From contig NC_057316.1 in NCBI RefSeq assembly GCF_000687475.1, positions 3,658,001 to 3,722,000 of the forward strand: DNA of 64,000 nucleotides, read 5' to 3'. The stretch comes from Ustilaginoidea virens (lineage: Eukaryota; Ascomycota; Sordariomycetes; Hypocreales; Clavicipitaceae). Within the stretch, counting starts at the first letter, position 1, and each line of letters opens with the position of its first letter. The position numbers and the translations under genes are program-made. The notes under the pieces were generated by a model. That model had not been told where the DNA came from. It made no database searches and saw nothing but the letters and a program-made list of their open reading frames with translations. Below, piece after piece: positions 1-13,890 of the stretch.

Positions 1-1419
1 AGCGAGACGAGGCTCACGACGAGGGGAAACAAAACCAAGGGCGGGGGAAAAGAAACCTCGCGGGGCTTATCAACAGCTGGCAAGGCAATACAGCGCACAG
101 AAGGCCAAGGCGGACAACGCGGTAAAGCAAGGGGAAAAGAAAAGCTCCGATGGGTATGGCGAGAAAGGAAAATGCAGTGCGTATATGATGGGGGGGGGGG
201 GGGGGGAGCAGGAGGAGAAAGGCAGAGGAAGAAGAAGCAGCTGGTACTATGATGCGGTTGGCAGCCTGCTGGTTGGTTGGTGGTGGCGGATTGGTGGGAT
301 GGACCTGGCACCTGGCACCTGGCGCGGAGAAGAGAAAAAAAGAACGAGACCAAGTGCAAAGACCCCGCCCAGTTGACCCAGCAGTGGTCCAGTAGATAAG
401 ATAAGGACATGTGCATAGCAATAGCAGCTGGTGGGTGGGAGGCGGGGGAGGAGGGGGATTTCCCACTGTGTCACGTCACCACCATAAAACATGTATCAAT
501 CCCGCGCACGCCAGGTTTATGCCATTTCTATCTGCCTTGTAACAGCTTTTCTCAAGGACCAGTTTGGCTTTGGGAAGAAGAAGTGCAACCTTTCAAATGT
601 ATCAGGTACCTAGAGTGTAGCCTCATGATCCCTCCGTGTCTACACTGTACAGTGCACGGTTTGCGCAAAAACTACACCCAGCGTCAGGGTAACAAGTTGC
701 TCTCGACGAGCAGTGCGCTGAAGCTGAAGGCCTCCTCCCATTTACACCAAATGAGAATACCCCGTAAGAGCTTCTGCATCTGCATCAGCATCCTTTCTGT
801 CCTCGAACCCTCGGGATAGGTCGTGCTCCATACGGCGGACGTAATGTGGAGCTTTTACGTCTGTGGCACCGACACACTTGTCTGGACCCCGTTCGTGTGG
901 CGTCCGCATTCAAATTGATCGGATCGGACCAGTATCTGGTGTGGCTGGTGGGCGATTTGCTTGGCGCTACCGTGGACAGCCTCAAGTGAGGCAACCTCAT
1001 AAAAAGGGCTTAAAAAAAGAGGGAGAGAGAGAGAGAAGAAAGTTTCCCCAGGCGCAACTCACATCTCACCAACACCAGCTGCAGGTACTCGCTCTTCGTC
1101 ACCGCCCCAGCTCGCTCCTTCATCCGGCGCTCGGGACACCGCGATGCCAGTGCGTGACGTGCGCAGCCTTGCTTGGGCTGAGATTCGAGGCCGAATCTCG
1201 CCAGCCAGCAAACACGGGTTACTTTTTACATAGCCCTAGGCAGCTGGGTTCTCCTTGCGATGCCAAGAATTTTCTCAACAAGGGTCAAATACCAGACTCC
1301 ATCCTGACGCTGTGTATCGTTTACAGCCGAGCAAATCGCTTCTGTTTCGTGCCGTGCAATACAACTCGTGCGTGTATGAGCCAGAGCAGAACAGACCATT
1401 GTGCTTTCCCGCAGTCGAC
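1..1419. other. Gene-free left edge
   Basis: No convincing gene. It holds a G-run at about 189-206, purine-rich stretches and a purine tract near 1008-1043. Short open frames here are low in complexity or overlap one another. An AGGTACCTAG motif lies at 604-613. The last 300 bases are presumably the promoter and leader of the kinase-like gene that follows. Confidence 0.5.
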
Positions 1420-2190
1420 ATGGAGCTCTTCCAGCAAGGCGAGATGTGGGCTCCACAGGACGATGGCAGTGTAGAATTCGCCTTCACAAAATACATCATC
1501 AAGGGACCCAGTTACCAATACTTCTACGCCGATTCTGAAAAGAAGATGAAGCCTTCCCCTTCGTTAGCGGATATAGAGGGACTCGACTTGGTCCCAATAT
1601 CGGTCCAAGACAGTTGGCCGCTGTTCTCCGACCAGTTCTCGCGGGCACCAGACCTCTCTCCATCCAAGTACTAACTCAAGGAAGCATCCCTGCTGGATTA
1701 CGACACTTCATCGTCGGCCAAACTCCTGCTCGACCTCGGCAACCTGGTGTTGAATGAAGCTTCAGTCTGCGAAATCTTGAAAGCCAACCCGCATCCCAAC
1801 ATTGCCACTTACACAGGCTGTGCTGTCGTCGGCGGGCGGATACAAGGACTGTGTTTCGTGAGATACGCCATGACACTGAGTGAGAGATTGCGGCGAGACA
1901 CCGAGACTTTCGACAAGGAGGCCTGTCTACGAGAGGTAGAACTGGGCATTCGGCATTTGCACTCCCTAGGGCTTGTTCACAATGACATCAACCCGGCAAA
2001 CATCATGTTTGACGATAGCGATCGCCCAGTCATAATTGACTTCGACTCCTGCCATTACCACGGTCAGAAGCTAGGCATCAAGTTAGGTACACAGGGCTAT
2101 TTCAAGGAGGGGATGGATTTCGCGAGCTACGAGAACGACTTCTTTGGGCTTTTAAAGCTCCGGGAATATATGTTCAATCCTGATACGTAG
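1420..2190 (+). pseudogene. Fungal protein-kinase-like gene with one in-frame stop
   Basis: Reading from ATG 1420 (opening MELFQQGEMW) gives 256 codons in one frame, interrupted only by TAA at 1672-1674 (codon 85). Downstream the frame resumes with LKEASLLDY and runs through a small fungal kinase-type domain: HPNIATYTGC, a catalytic loop HNDINPANIM (about residues 187-196) and DFDS in place of DFG (about 207-210), ending naturally with REYMFNPDT. This matches the short, lineage-expanded kinase-like proteins of ascomycetes, where the region around codon 85 is normally continuous coding sequence, so I do not think the stop is intronic. It is either a recent nonsense mutation, a sequencing error or a read-through site. 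No glycine-rich loop is evident. Substrate unknown. Confidence 0.65.
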
Positions 2191-3171
2191 CGGCTTAGCT
2201 GCAGTCGCGTCAATAACAATCCCTTTGACTGTGTCAAGGTGCAGCTTTTGCAACGGGACCAGGGTGTAAGCCAATAGAAAACCGAATAGTAAATAGTACA
2301 TCAAAAGACCAAGAGATAGTATGGTGATATAAGTACTAGCAATTTCTAGATTTATAAAGAGCTAGCTATATCGCGATATAGGGCGCTGTGAGGCTATTCC
2401 CCATACACCAGGCTGTCAATTTGGCAGTGTTCAGCAGACAGAAAACGCGTCGCCTATAGCAATACGGCTTTAAGATATCACTTATTAGCTCTATTAGAAA
2501 TGCAGGAATTCCTAGTATGAGGAACTTGGTGATAAAGGTTTGTTGGCTGGGCCGGTTGCCAAGGATGTACCCAGTAGGTATTCAGCAAAAAGTCAATGGG
2601 TTCGACACAAAAGCTGCGTCTTAACACAGCCAAAGTGATATAAAACTGATCTGCCACCCTCCCCCCCCCCCCCCCTCCCCCGGGGGATGTAGTGGTCAAC
2701 GCGATGCTTTGACTAGACGCACAATTAGAATGGCGACTCGACAATAATACAAAAATGCAGCCATATTTTGTTTCGGAGGAACGTAGTGGTCGGACCACTT
2801 GCAAGTTGACTTACGGCAGTCAACCACTCTGACATTGTAGGACGACCCATCGGGTCGGAAAAAGGTACGATAGTCGCACATAGTAGCAAGAGCTTTGATT
2901 TCCCCCGAAGACATCCTCGCGGACTCAAATTTCCGGCTTCCAATTCGAGCTATGTAGTTGTATAGGGCGCCGAGTGGACTCGGCGGGCATGGGAACTGCT
3001 GTTGTATACAGTTGCAGCATGGAGCGGCGGAATCTACCAGGAATTTATATATGCGCACGACTAGACACACTGGGAGTGAATAATGGTATATAGCCTGATA
3101 ATAATCCAACTAGAGTTGCCCTTTACAGCATGAAGGGCTGTACGATGGCACCCTCGACCCACCAGGTGAGG

Positions 3172-3262
3172 TGCAATTTACACCCTCAGCCGACATGTGC
3201 GGTGCGATTGCACTATCAGCCGACTTCTGCAGCGCAATGACACTTTCGGTTGCTTGTGCTGA
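3172..3262 (-). repeat. Three-unit imperfect 30-bp tandem repeat
   Basis: Three units of about 30 bp share GTGC(A/G)ATT..CAC and CAGCCGAC blocks. Read on the minus strand they keep phase and give 10-residue repeats (such as QKSADSAIAP and HMSAEGVNCT) within a 67-codon open frame at 3110-3313. A period divisible by three suggests descent from coding sequence. Confidence 0.5.
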
Positions 3263-3677
3263 GAAATTTGCCACAGCTGAATGAAATAACCAGTAATTCG
3301 GGTACGCAAACAATAGTATCGGAGTGGAATAGCTGGAAACTTGGAGCAGCCACGCTCACAATATTATCAACTTGTCAATATGCATCCCGATACTTGTACG
3401 TAAGGCGCCTGCAGCTTCGTGATAGAAGGGCTGTGTTATCAGGCATTATGAAATCATTATAAAAGCATTGAGAAAGCATAATAGGCATAATTCGTGTTGC
3501 GGGTGTCGGGCACGAGGGGCAATGTCATAATGCCATACAGCGTTGGATGTGATGCGATAAAAAGGACCAAGCGTAGGGAGCATCTGATTCTCTTGCTGTC
3601 TTTTCGGATGCAAAAGCAACAACCATACCTGTATTTCATCCAAAATCCAGCTTGAAGAATTTCAGAAAGAGCCTGTC

Positions 3678-4250
3678 CTAGCCGTGCTGCAGAATGACGA
3701 AAGGGGGTTCTTGATTCAGGGGTACTGGAATGTTCGGAATGTTCTTGCTTGATGTCATTTTGTCGACGCCCCCGCTGGCTCGTAGACGAATGCAATGCTT
3801 TGCTGAGGTATGCTGGGTCGCTGACGAATCCGCGTTCCGATGCAATGCCATGGCATGGTTGTTGAGCGCGGCAGCAAACTCCGCGGGAACCCGCATGGCA
3901 GCCTGGATACTGGTGGGAGGTGGAGTCGTAAGCTCCGTCTGTTTGGCGGTAAAGGTCGCAGCAGGTGGCGTCGATGTCACGGCCGTCTGCCGTTTTGGGG
4001 CCCTTGCGACGGTCGATGTCGATGGTGAGGGTCATTTATATGAGGTTGCCGCTGTTAACGGTGATATAGGGGTTGATGTCGACCACGCATCAACAATGGA
4101 CTTGGGACACTTGCTGATGTTGTCAAGAACGTTCTTGCGAATCTTGTACGCAGCCGCCTGTTTGGCGATTCTGGGCATTGTCGCGCGTTCTTGTTCTGCG
4201 CTGTTGCAGCTTTCCCCCTTGGCCTCTTCGTTTAAGTGACTTGTCAACAC
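3678..4250 (-). pseudogene. Decayed or unrecognised Thr/Ala-rich protein gene
   Basis: One minus-strand frame is open from 4250 to 3678 except for a TAA at 4032-4034. The N-terminal part is basic (MPRIAKQAAAYKIRKNVL, a possible start at 4178). The part after the stop is Thr/Pro/Ala-rich and carries ALHRNADSSATQHTSAK, which resembles ALQKSADSAIAPHMSAE encoded on the same strand about 600 bp downstream (3110-3313 frame). The resemblance suggests real former coding sequence with a duplicated segment. An intron spanning the TAA cannot be excluded. No family recognised. Confidence 0.3.
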
Positions 4251-5586
4251 TTTACTGCGTTCACCCCGTGATCCCTGCGTAGCTATTAGAAATACTCTTG
4301 TTATTCATCCAAGTCTTCCCAGGGCCACTCGCCCTCCCAGAAAGCAGCAAGAGTCTATTTACACGTAGGGGTTGATTCTTGGCTCTAGAATTGGTCTAAA
4401 TGTTTCGTGGTGAAGGGCATGAATGGCCGGCCATCTTGTTCTCGTTGTCCGCTTAACGGGCCTGGATTATTTTTGCGATTCTCGCGCCAGAAAATGACTT
4501 TTCGATTATTTTGATTCGATAGAGCGCCTGATAGCCTTGATAAAATAGTTTTTATGTTGGTTGTTTCAAGATGCGACGAAGACCGAAGTAGACAAGCAGC
4601 CCCATGGTATGGCATGGGAGGTAGTCGATACATACTGTAATGTGTGGTGCTACCTTGCGACAACAGCCAGTTAAAGAGAGGCACTAAAACGTCCCCACTT
4701 TAATGAGCGCCTGCCTGCTTAGCTAATCGTGATTTCGCAGGCAAAGCTCCGTTTTCCTTAATGATAATATGGGCGGGCGAGGGATAATAATAAAATGGGA
4801 TATTGTCACTTTTTTAAGCCTGAAAAAAGATATTATTATCCTTAATCAATTGGACAGCCGCTGCCACTCTGTCTCCCACGACGAGGCGCAGGACCGAGAT
4901 TTGTGGATAGAAGGGATGAGAAAACCTGACCACGAGAGAGACAGACCCGAGACAGAGCCCCGGAAGTAAGATATGATCGGCAGCAAAGAAAGTATCAGAC
5001 GTCTGGCTGGTGGAACATGCTGACCGGAGGAAATCGGTGTTCGTTCAACTCCACCCGATATCTGAGGCATCGGAACCCCGGAGAAGGAGCTCGACGGTAT
5101 CTAAAACGTTTTCAAGTGGCCGTGGTTCTCTGTGCCAGCTCGAAAGCGAAATCGCAATGTCAAGAGGAAGCAAAGCACAATGTGACAAAAGCAGACCCTA
5201 GCAAAGCGCCTTCTACACACACAAGTCATCGCATCACTCGGCGTAGACATCTGCGCCTACCCGCTCGTTTATCAAGGCAAGTTCCTTGGGTCGGGTTTGC
5301 ATTTTCCCCAACGAATTCCAGGTTCTCTTCATCGTTTCGTGCTAGCATGCCCACGATGTCTTCGGTCCGGTGAAGACGATGAAAGGGTGCACTGTTTGGT
5401 ACATCACCTGTTACCATTTTTCGGATGTTGATTGCATACTTTTTGCTTTGGATCAATCTTCCTTGTTGAAAAGGCTTGCACGCATACCCGCGAGAATTCT
5501 TGTTTAGATGACCACGCCCAAGACTCAAAAGAAGCTGCCGCTTGGAAACGCTCCTCTCATCATCGACAACCATTTTCCCGCTTGCC

Positions 5587-7011
5587 TCAACCTTTATAAC
5601 CGCACTCGGCCAAGGCAGCGCGCAGAGCCTCCAGCGCGTTATCGATGTCCGGTCTTTTGGGGTCCATCTGTTGGATCAAAACACGTCAGCGCCTCACGGG
5701 CCACAAAAGAAAAAAAAGAAAAAAAAGTGCGATGCAGGAGCGCGCCTCGCAGAAGCCATGGTTTTGCACAAGGCATCACTTACGGCCGAGGGGCCCATGT
5801 GCCCAAATCGAATATACTTGCTCCCAATCTCCTTGTGTAGACCGCCAGCAAAGATGATGCCTTTGTCCAGAAGCTTGGGCAGGATGCTGGGGATGCTGAC
5901 ACTGTCGGGCAGATAAATGGCAGTCATGGCATGGGCCTGATCCTCTGGCCTTTCAGCAACAATCTTGAGGCCGAGGTCAGCAACGGCCTTTTTGACCTTG
6001 TCGGAAACCTGCATGTGTCTTTGGAAGCGCTCGGAGAGGGGGCGGGCCAAGATCTGGCTGAGCGCCGTGTTCAGGGCGTGGATAAGCTGGGGCGAAGGCG
6101 TGGAGAAGTACGACGGCTTCTTGGCCTCGTAATTCTGCATGACTGCCACTTTAACGTTAGGTGGTGTTTCCATGACAAGTTGGAAAAAAAAAGGACTGCT
6201 CCATTCTTTACTAAACCGCTCGGAGGGGAATATATTCTCACTGGGAATCCATCGCTTCATGGAGGCAAAGTACGTGGCGGGCTCAGTCTTGCGGTTCTGG
6301 ACGACATCAACGGCGCGTTTACTGAACATGGAGATGGACAGCCCCGTAGGGCAGCCGATTGCCTTTTGGCCAGCAGTCACAACACCGTCCAGGCCCCATT
6401 CGTCAAAGGCAATCTCCTCGCAAGCGACACTGCACACCCCATCGGCAATGATCAAGGTCTCGGGGGCGACTCGCTTGACGACGTCGGTCAGGGTCTTGAG
6501 ATCAAACAGGACGCCAGTCGAGGTGTCGACGTGCGTGGCTGTGATGATCTTGTACTTTTTCTGCCGGAGCGCCTGCTCAATCTCATCAGGCTGGGGTCGA
6601 CCACCCACGGCACCAGTGATCTTGGTGACGCTGGCGCCGTAAGCGGCAAGGCAGTCGGCGAAACCGTCGCCAAAATAGCCAGTGCTCAGGACGAGGGCGT
6701 TCTCTCCCGGCTCGACAAGGTTGGCAGCAACCATGTCCCAGCCCAAGGTTCCGGAGCCGTTGATGACGAAGGGCTGCGAGGCAGGATCGGAGGTCTGGAA
6801 CAGCTTGCGGAGCATGGACAGGGTATCGCCAAAGGTGGATACGAAGCCGGGACCGACGTGACTCTCGCTGTTCGCGAAACTCACTGTTAAAGAGAGACAA
6901 GATGATTTTGCTGGCGACGCACCTGTAGTGACTCATGGACTGGAGGACCGCATCGTCAAACTCGATGGGCCCGGGGATCAGTAACGTAGGGTGAGCGGCT
7001 TGAGAAGACAT
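5587..7011 (-). CDS. agx1: Alanine-glyoxylate aminotransferase (class V, PLP)
   Basis: Transfers the amino group of alanine to glyoxylate, giving glycine and pyruvate. Exons 7011-6923, 6867-5784 and 5667-5587 encode 417 residues. Start ATG 7009-7011 opens MSSQAAHPTLLIPGPIEF, typical of the family. Splicing restores MSHYSESHVGPGFV across intron 1 (55 nt) and joins GPSA to MDPKRPDIDNALEAL across intron 2 (116 nt, with a T-rich tract), closing at TGA 5587-5589. The PLP lysine lies in TAGQKAIGCPTG (about K198) and the aspartate in IIADGVCS. The C-terminus ends YKG, with no peroxisomal SKL-like signal, so a cytosolic or mitochondrial place is more likely (inference). Serine-pyruvate activity in this family is also possible. 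Confidence 0.93.
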
Positions 7012-7890
7012 TTCGACGGCTTGATTTCGACGGCTGTTCTGCGGGGGAGTCTGCGGGGAAGTTGGGGAGGCCCGGAAGAGGTCAATTGAACTGGAGCTGG
7101 AAAAATGGTCAAATAAGCCCGAATGGTTATCCCGCAGCAATGGCAGGAATCGGGCGATATGGGCGAAGCGGGTTGTTTGCAAGGACGCAAAGAGGCGAGA
7201 AATTGTCATTCACCTCGGTCGGACATGTGAGGGCCAAGGGCGGGGCCAACGGCAATGGCAAATGGCAAATGGCAAATGGCAACGGGAGGTTTGAAAGGAA
7301 AATGGAGGGGTAATGAATGGATCGTTGATGTTTTTGGCGGGGGCACCTGCGCCCCACCCACCGGGGGGCAACCCGTCTGCGTCTGGCTGGGTTGACCCGG
7401 ACGCTGGCGCGCGCCATCGGCCTCGGCCTCGGCCGGGTTCAGCGAGTTGGCTTTTTCTGGCTTCCCTGCGCGGGCCGTACTGTGTAATACATAGTAATAG
7501 TAAGTGGCGGGATCGAAATCCTGCAGTTGACGGCGGATACCCGGCAAACGGTTGCTGGCCCACGTTGTAGTTGGCCGTTGTACGGAGTACATACCGAGTA
7601 CCGAGTGCTCCGTACCGAGTGCTCCGTACCGTGTCTGAACTGACCGATCCGTCGATCGAGGCCAACAACCCAGGCCGCCCCTCCTTTCTCACGGCCATCG
7701 CCGTTACCAAAGGCAGAAAGACGCACAGCACAGCAGCCAACAACATTCCCAGCTCCCAAGTCAACTTCTGGCTTCCTTGCGCCGCCCCCGTCTTGATGCA
7801 TGTCTGTCAAAGACTCGCGGATGGGTCGTTCCGAAAGCCAAAATAAATGGTCGCCCCAGTGTCAAAGACGTTCATCCCCTCCCCCTAATC
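7012..7890. other. Spacer upstream of agx1
   Basis: Promoter and leader of agx1 plus the 3' flank of the PRMT5 gene. It holds a heptamer repeat (AATGGCA-type, 7252-7283) and a cluster of TACGGAGTAC/GCTCCGTACC motifs at 7581-7630. A 184-codon minus-strand frame at 7210-7764 is Arg/Pro-rich and built over these repeats; I do not regard it as a gene. Confidence 0.5.
7252..7283. repeat. Heptamer tandem repeat upstream of agx1
   Basis: About four copies of AATGGCA (GGCAATGGCAAATGGCAAAT...), 240-270 bp upstream of the agx1 start codon. Confidence 0.8.
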
Positions 7891-10528
7891 CTACATCAAG
7901 CACGCCACCTGGCGGCTGCTACACAGACCAGACGAACCGACTTTGACGCGACTCGTTTCGCCGACCCATGTCCACGCCTCCATCTGCCATTCGTACCACA
8001 CTTTGCTATCGTCGGTTTGCCGCCACATGCTGACCTCTAGCTCGGTGTCGGCGGGGAATGAGAGGGGTTCCTGGCGACAAAGCGTGCCTTGTAAATCATT
8101 CTGCTTCAATCAAAAAACTGGTGGAGAAAAGGGGGGCCGGCTCACCTTGAGAGGGAAAAATATGGGGAACCATGAAATCATGTCTTTGCTCTTCTGGTCG
8201 ATTCGTTCCGGGTGCGTGCTAATCTCGACCTTGTCTCCCTTTGTGGCATCCAGCTTGGACTCGTACAAGGTCGACTCAAAGTACCCGGCCAAACCGTGCG
8301 TGACGCCTTGCGTTCGGCATACAAATGTGACATGGCAATAGCGTGAGTTGTGGTCGTTTGCCCCCGCTGCGCCGGCCATGCTTCCGCCGCCGCCCCCCAT
8401 GGTGCCTCCAGAGCGCCTGACGTTGACGCTTTCCAGGGTAGACTCGGGGACGGGATGCGAAAACTCCCATGCTAGCTGAAACCTCGGGTGCCCGGGGACC
8501 TTTTGACAGACAAAGTCGAGGGCAAAGAGCCTGACGACCCACGGTGTGCTGGACGCTGTCGCCTCAGTCGCAGACCGAGCCAGTATTTCCCCGTACAGCT
8601 TCGGCGTGGAGATGGGGCTGATGTGAGCCGTGTAGGAATGCGGTATGGATATCCCGTGGGGCTTGGCCATGACGTGCTGAATCCCGTCTAGGCACTCGGG
8701 AGAGAGCTCGTTGTCTCCAAACGATCCTAGCAGTTCGGAAATCAACACATCTACCTTGCCGTAGACGGGCCCCGTTTCTGCCGAGTCGGAGATGACGGGA
8801 CCTTTCCAGGCTCGCATATCAGTCTTGACGACGTGCACCTTGCCATTCCACAGGGTCTCGTTCTGGCGCAGCAGGTAAACATAGGCATTTGGGTTCTTTT
8901 CCACGGCCCAGATTTCCACATCGACCTTGGTATAGCTTGCGGCCTGTAAAGCTCGGGTGACCAACGGTCCTCTTCCGGATCCGGCGACGGCTATGACGAC
9001 GGCGCCCTTCTTCGACGTCGGCAGGTTGAGTTCCCTCCACTCAGACAATGCTTCAATCACAGCAGCCTCGTACCGGTCGTACTTGACAGGATCGCCTTCG
9101 AACACTTCATAAGTGGCTGACTCGAGATTGTCCGACAGGGGCTGGAGGGGTGACTGCAACCAGTCTTGGAAGCTCGTCAACGTGGGCGACTCCAGGGCCG
9201 TGAAAGGGGGCTGTTGGCTTTGCAGCCACTGCAAGTACGCCATGTGAGCATCTGCACCAGGGCGTGCTGATGGCTCCTGGGAGACGGCGGCGGTACGGCT
9301 GTGGGCATCTCCCAGAGCAGGGAAATTCTCGTCCGTCAGTGGAGGCCGGTTGCCAGAGGACAGCACCGAGACGTCGTCTGCCTTGAATGTCGAAGCATCT
9401 GGCCCAACGTTGCACAGGAGGATCCAGGGCACTGCTTTCAACCTCATGTAGGCGAAGATCATTTGTTGGTGGTGCTTCGACAGAGCTGGGAACCCACTCT
9501 TGTTCTTCTGGAACACATCCGGGCCCATGGTCAAATAGTGCAGCGGTTCTGCAAACCATCGGTTTTGCAAATCCTTCTCGGGCACCACTCTGGGGATTTG
9601 AAGAGCTACAGCAACAAGGGCAGAAAACACAGTCATGTTAGCCGGCGTATTCGTAAATATCGGGGATGCTGGTGTTGAACCCACCGACGAAAAGCCGCAA
9701 ATTGTACTTGCAAGTGCTTCTTACATGGTGCCAAGATGACCACGCGGCAAAGAGATCGACCTCCCTAGCCGCAGGTTTCGCACCAGATGCCTGTCTTTGC
9801 AAGGACGACAGAGTCTCAACCGTCTGACCTGCTGCGGGTTCGCGGTACATGGGCATGTGGATCAGGAAAGTCAGAGAGCTTCCTACAGTGAGGGCTTCCT
9901 GCACAGCGCGGGAGTACTGAGCCAGAGCCTGGTTGCCACCGTCTGCAGAGGCATCGCGACCAGGACCGGCAATGACGATGCTTCTCACACCGCAGAAGCT
10001 GGCATAGTTGACCTCGAGATTCAAGACTTGGCGCGAGATGCTGGCAATAAACGGGTTGGCGGAGCACAGATCGATCCACGGGCTGACGTATGCAGTGTAC
10101 GTGCTGACCGCTGGCGAAGGAAACAGGCCTGTCTCGTGCGGGACCAAGGGCGTGACGATGGGATCAGCACGCGATGCTGTCTTGGTGCTTGTCGAAGCCT
10201 CGGCGTTCCTTTCCAAAAGAGAAAGATGATCTGACACTATCTGGAACACTCTGGCTTTGAAATGCCCATTGGTAATAGGCGTCGTAGCGAAAGTGATCTA
10301 TCAAGGTCAGGAACTTTGGGACTAAGGACTCGGGGGGGGGGGCTGTGAGACACGGGTCACCACGTCATCCAAGATCCCAATCCCAGGGAGAGCACTTACA
10401 CCTTGGTTGAGGAGATGGCCGTATTGCAGGTCACTCAGAGGTCCGTCTCGGCTCGAGTCGTGGTTGCCAATGTGGAAGCTCGGCCTCTGAGGTTCGCCCA
10501 TCGTCAGGTCGTCCGACCCAAAGGACAT
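7891..10528 (-). CDS. skb1: Type II protein arginine methyltransferase (PRMT5/Skb1)
   Basis: Makes symmetric dimethylarginine on proteins such as Sm and histone substrates. Four exons (10528-10400, 10297-9685, 9605-8146, 8070-7891) encode 793 residues. The N-terminal TIM-barrel part contains TTPITNGHFKARV and NRWFAEPLHYL. The SAM site is IAVAGSGRGPLVTRAL (about 453-468). The double-E loop is SELLGSFGDNELSPECLD (E538 and E547). The C-terminal barrel ends with SMWRQTDDSKVWYEW. Introns are 102, 79 and 75 nt; intron 2 is read through in frame for many codons but contains a GTGGGT donor, GGCTAAC branch point and GTAG end, and removing it restores LRLFVALQIPRVVPE. A Gly/Ser-rich insertion (GGTMGGGGGSMAGAAGAN) sits in the C-terminal domain. 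The gene is divergent from the splicing helicase Prp43. Confidence 0.95.
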
Positions 10529-10737
10529 TGCTGCACGACGGTGCGTCGAGTTTCGACTTGGGCCCTTTGCTCGGCATACGAAACTTTGCTCGCTTGACGA
10601 TAACCCAAGAAGCCTCGACTTGATTTTGGGCAGGGACAGACTCGCAGCCCAGCGCAATGCACACTGCAGACCAAATTTTATCGAGCAGCGCAGAGTTGGC
10701 GGGGTCCCTCGCACCCTTCCCTCGTCTTGTTGCTCAT

Positions 10738-10778
<41 letters not shown>

Positions 10779-11211
10779 CCCCACGTCGCCACGCTGCCGC
10801 ATGTACACAGTGTGCGATGACCCACGCTCCAACCATGGAGCCCAAAATAAGAACGTGTTTCCGCCGTCCCCAAACACACGTGAATTACGGTTCCGATCCC
10901 CCTTTGTTGACTCGCGGAAGCTATTGCAGCTGCCCTTGGTTCATCTTGCAAGAAAAGAGACTCAATTGGTGTCGGGTCCCCAAATGAAAAGGAGTGTGAC
11001 GACACTTCGGGTCTCTTCCTGTTGACGCACTGTCCTCACAGCACTAGGTTCTTTCTTATCGATAAGATTGCATTGTCCCGCCAAATTTTTCGAGACATGA
11101 TTCAACCTTCCCCCAAACAAATTCCCAAAACTCCGTCTTGGAAGTACTTCCAACCTCGCAGCCTCGCCGCCTGTTCAGGCTCGAAACGGTCTCCGTCGTC
11201 GTCCAGGAAAA
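10529..11211. promoter_or_regulatory. Shared divergent promoter, PRMT5 and Prp43
   Basis: 683 bp separate the two start codons, so both promoters must lie here or overlap. A run of 35 T on the plus strand (10742-10776) sits about 215 bp upstream of the PRMT5 start. Long poly(dA:dT) tracts are known to keep nucleosomes off fungal promoters, which fits this position. No TATA box is obvious. Confidence 0.55.

Positions 11212-13890
<2,679 letters not shown>

Larger units (their letters stand above)
2191..5586. other. Gene-poor, partly AT-rich spacer
   Basis: No intact gene. It contains a C-run at 2660-2676, an imperfect 30-bp tandem repeat at about 3170-3260, a likely decayed minus-strand gene (listed separately) and AT-rich stretches around 2280-2400 and 4480-4850. 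The pattern is compatible with an old degraded insertion, but no terminal repeats or transposase motifs were recognised. Confidence 0.4.

Noticed and set aside
5931..6890. 319-codon plus-strand open frame
   Set aside because: Antisense shadow of the aminotransferase exon; no motif of its own.
7210..7764. 184-codon minus-strand frame beginning like a signal peptide
   Set aside because: Runs through TACGGAGTAC-type and AATGGCA repeats and is Arg/Pro-rich after 50 codons; no splice or homology support.
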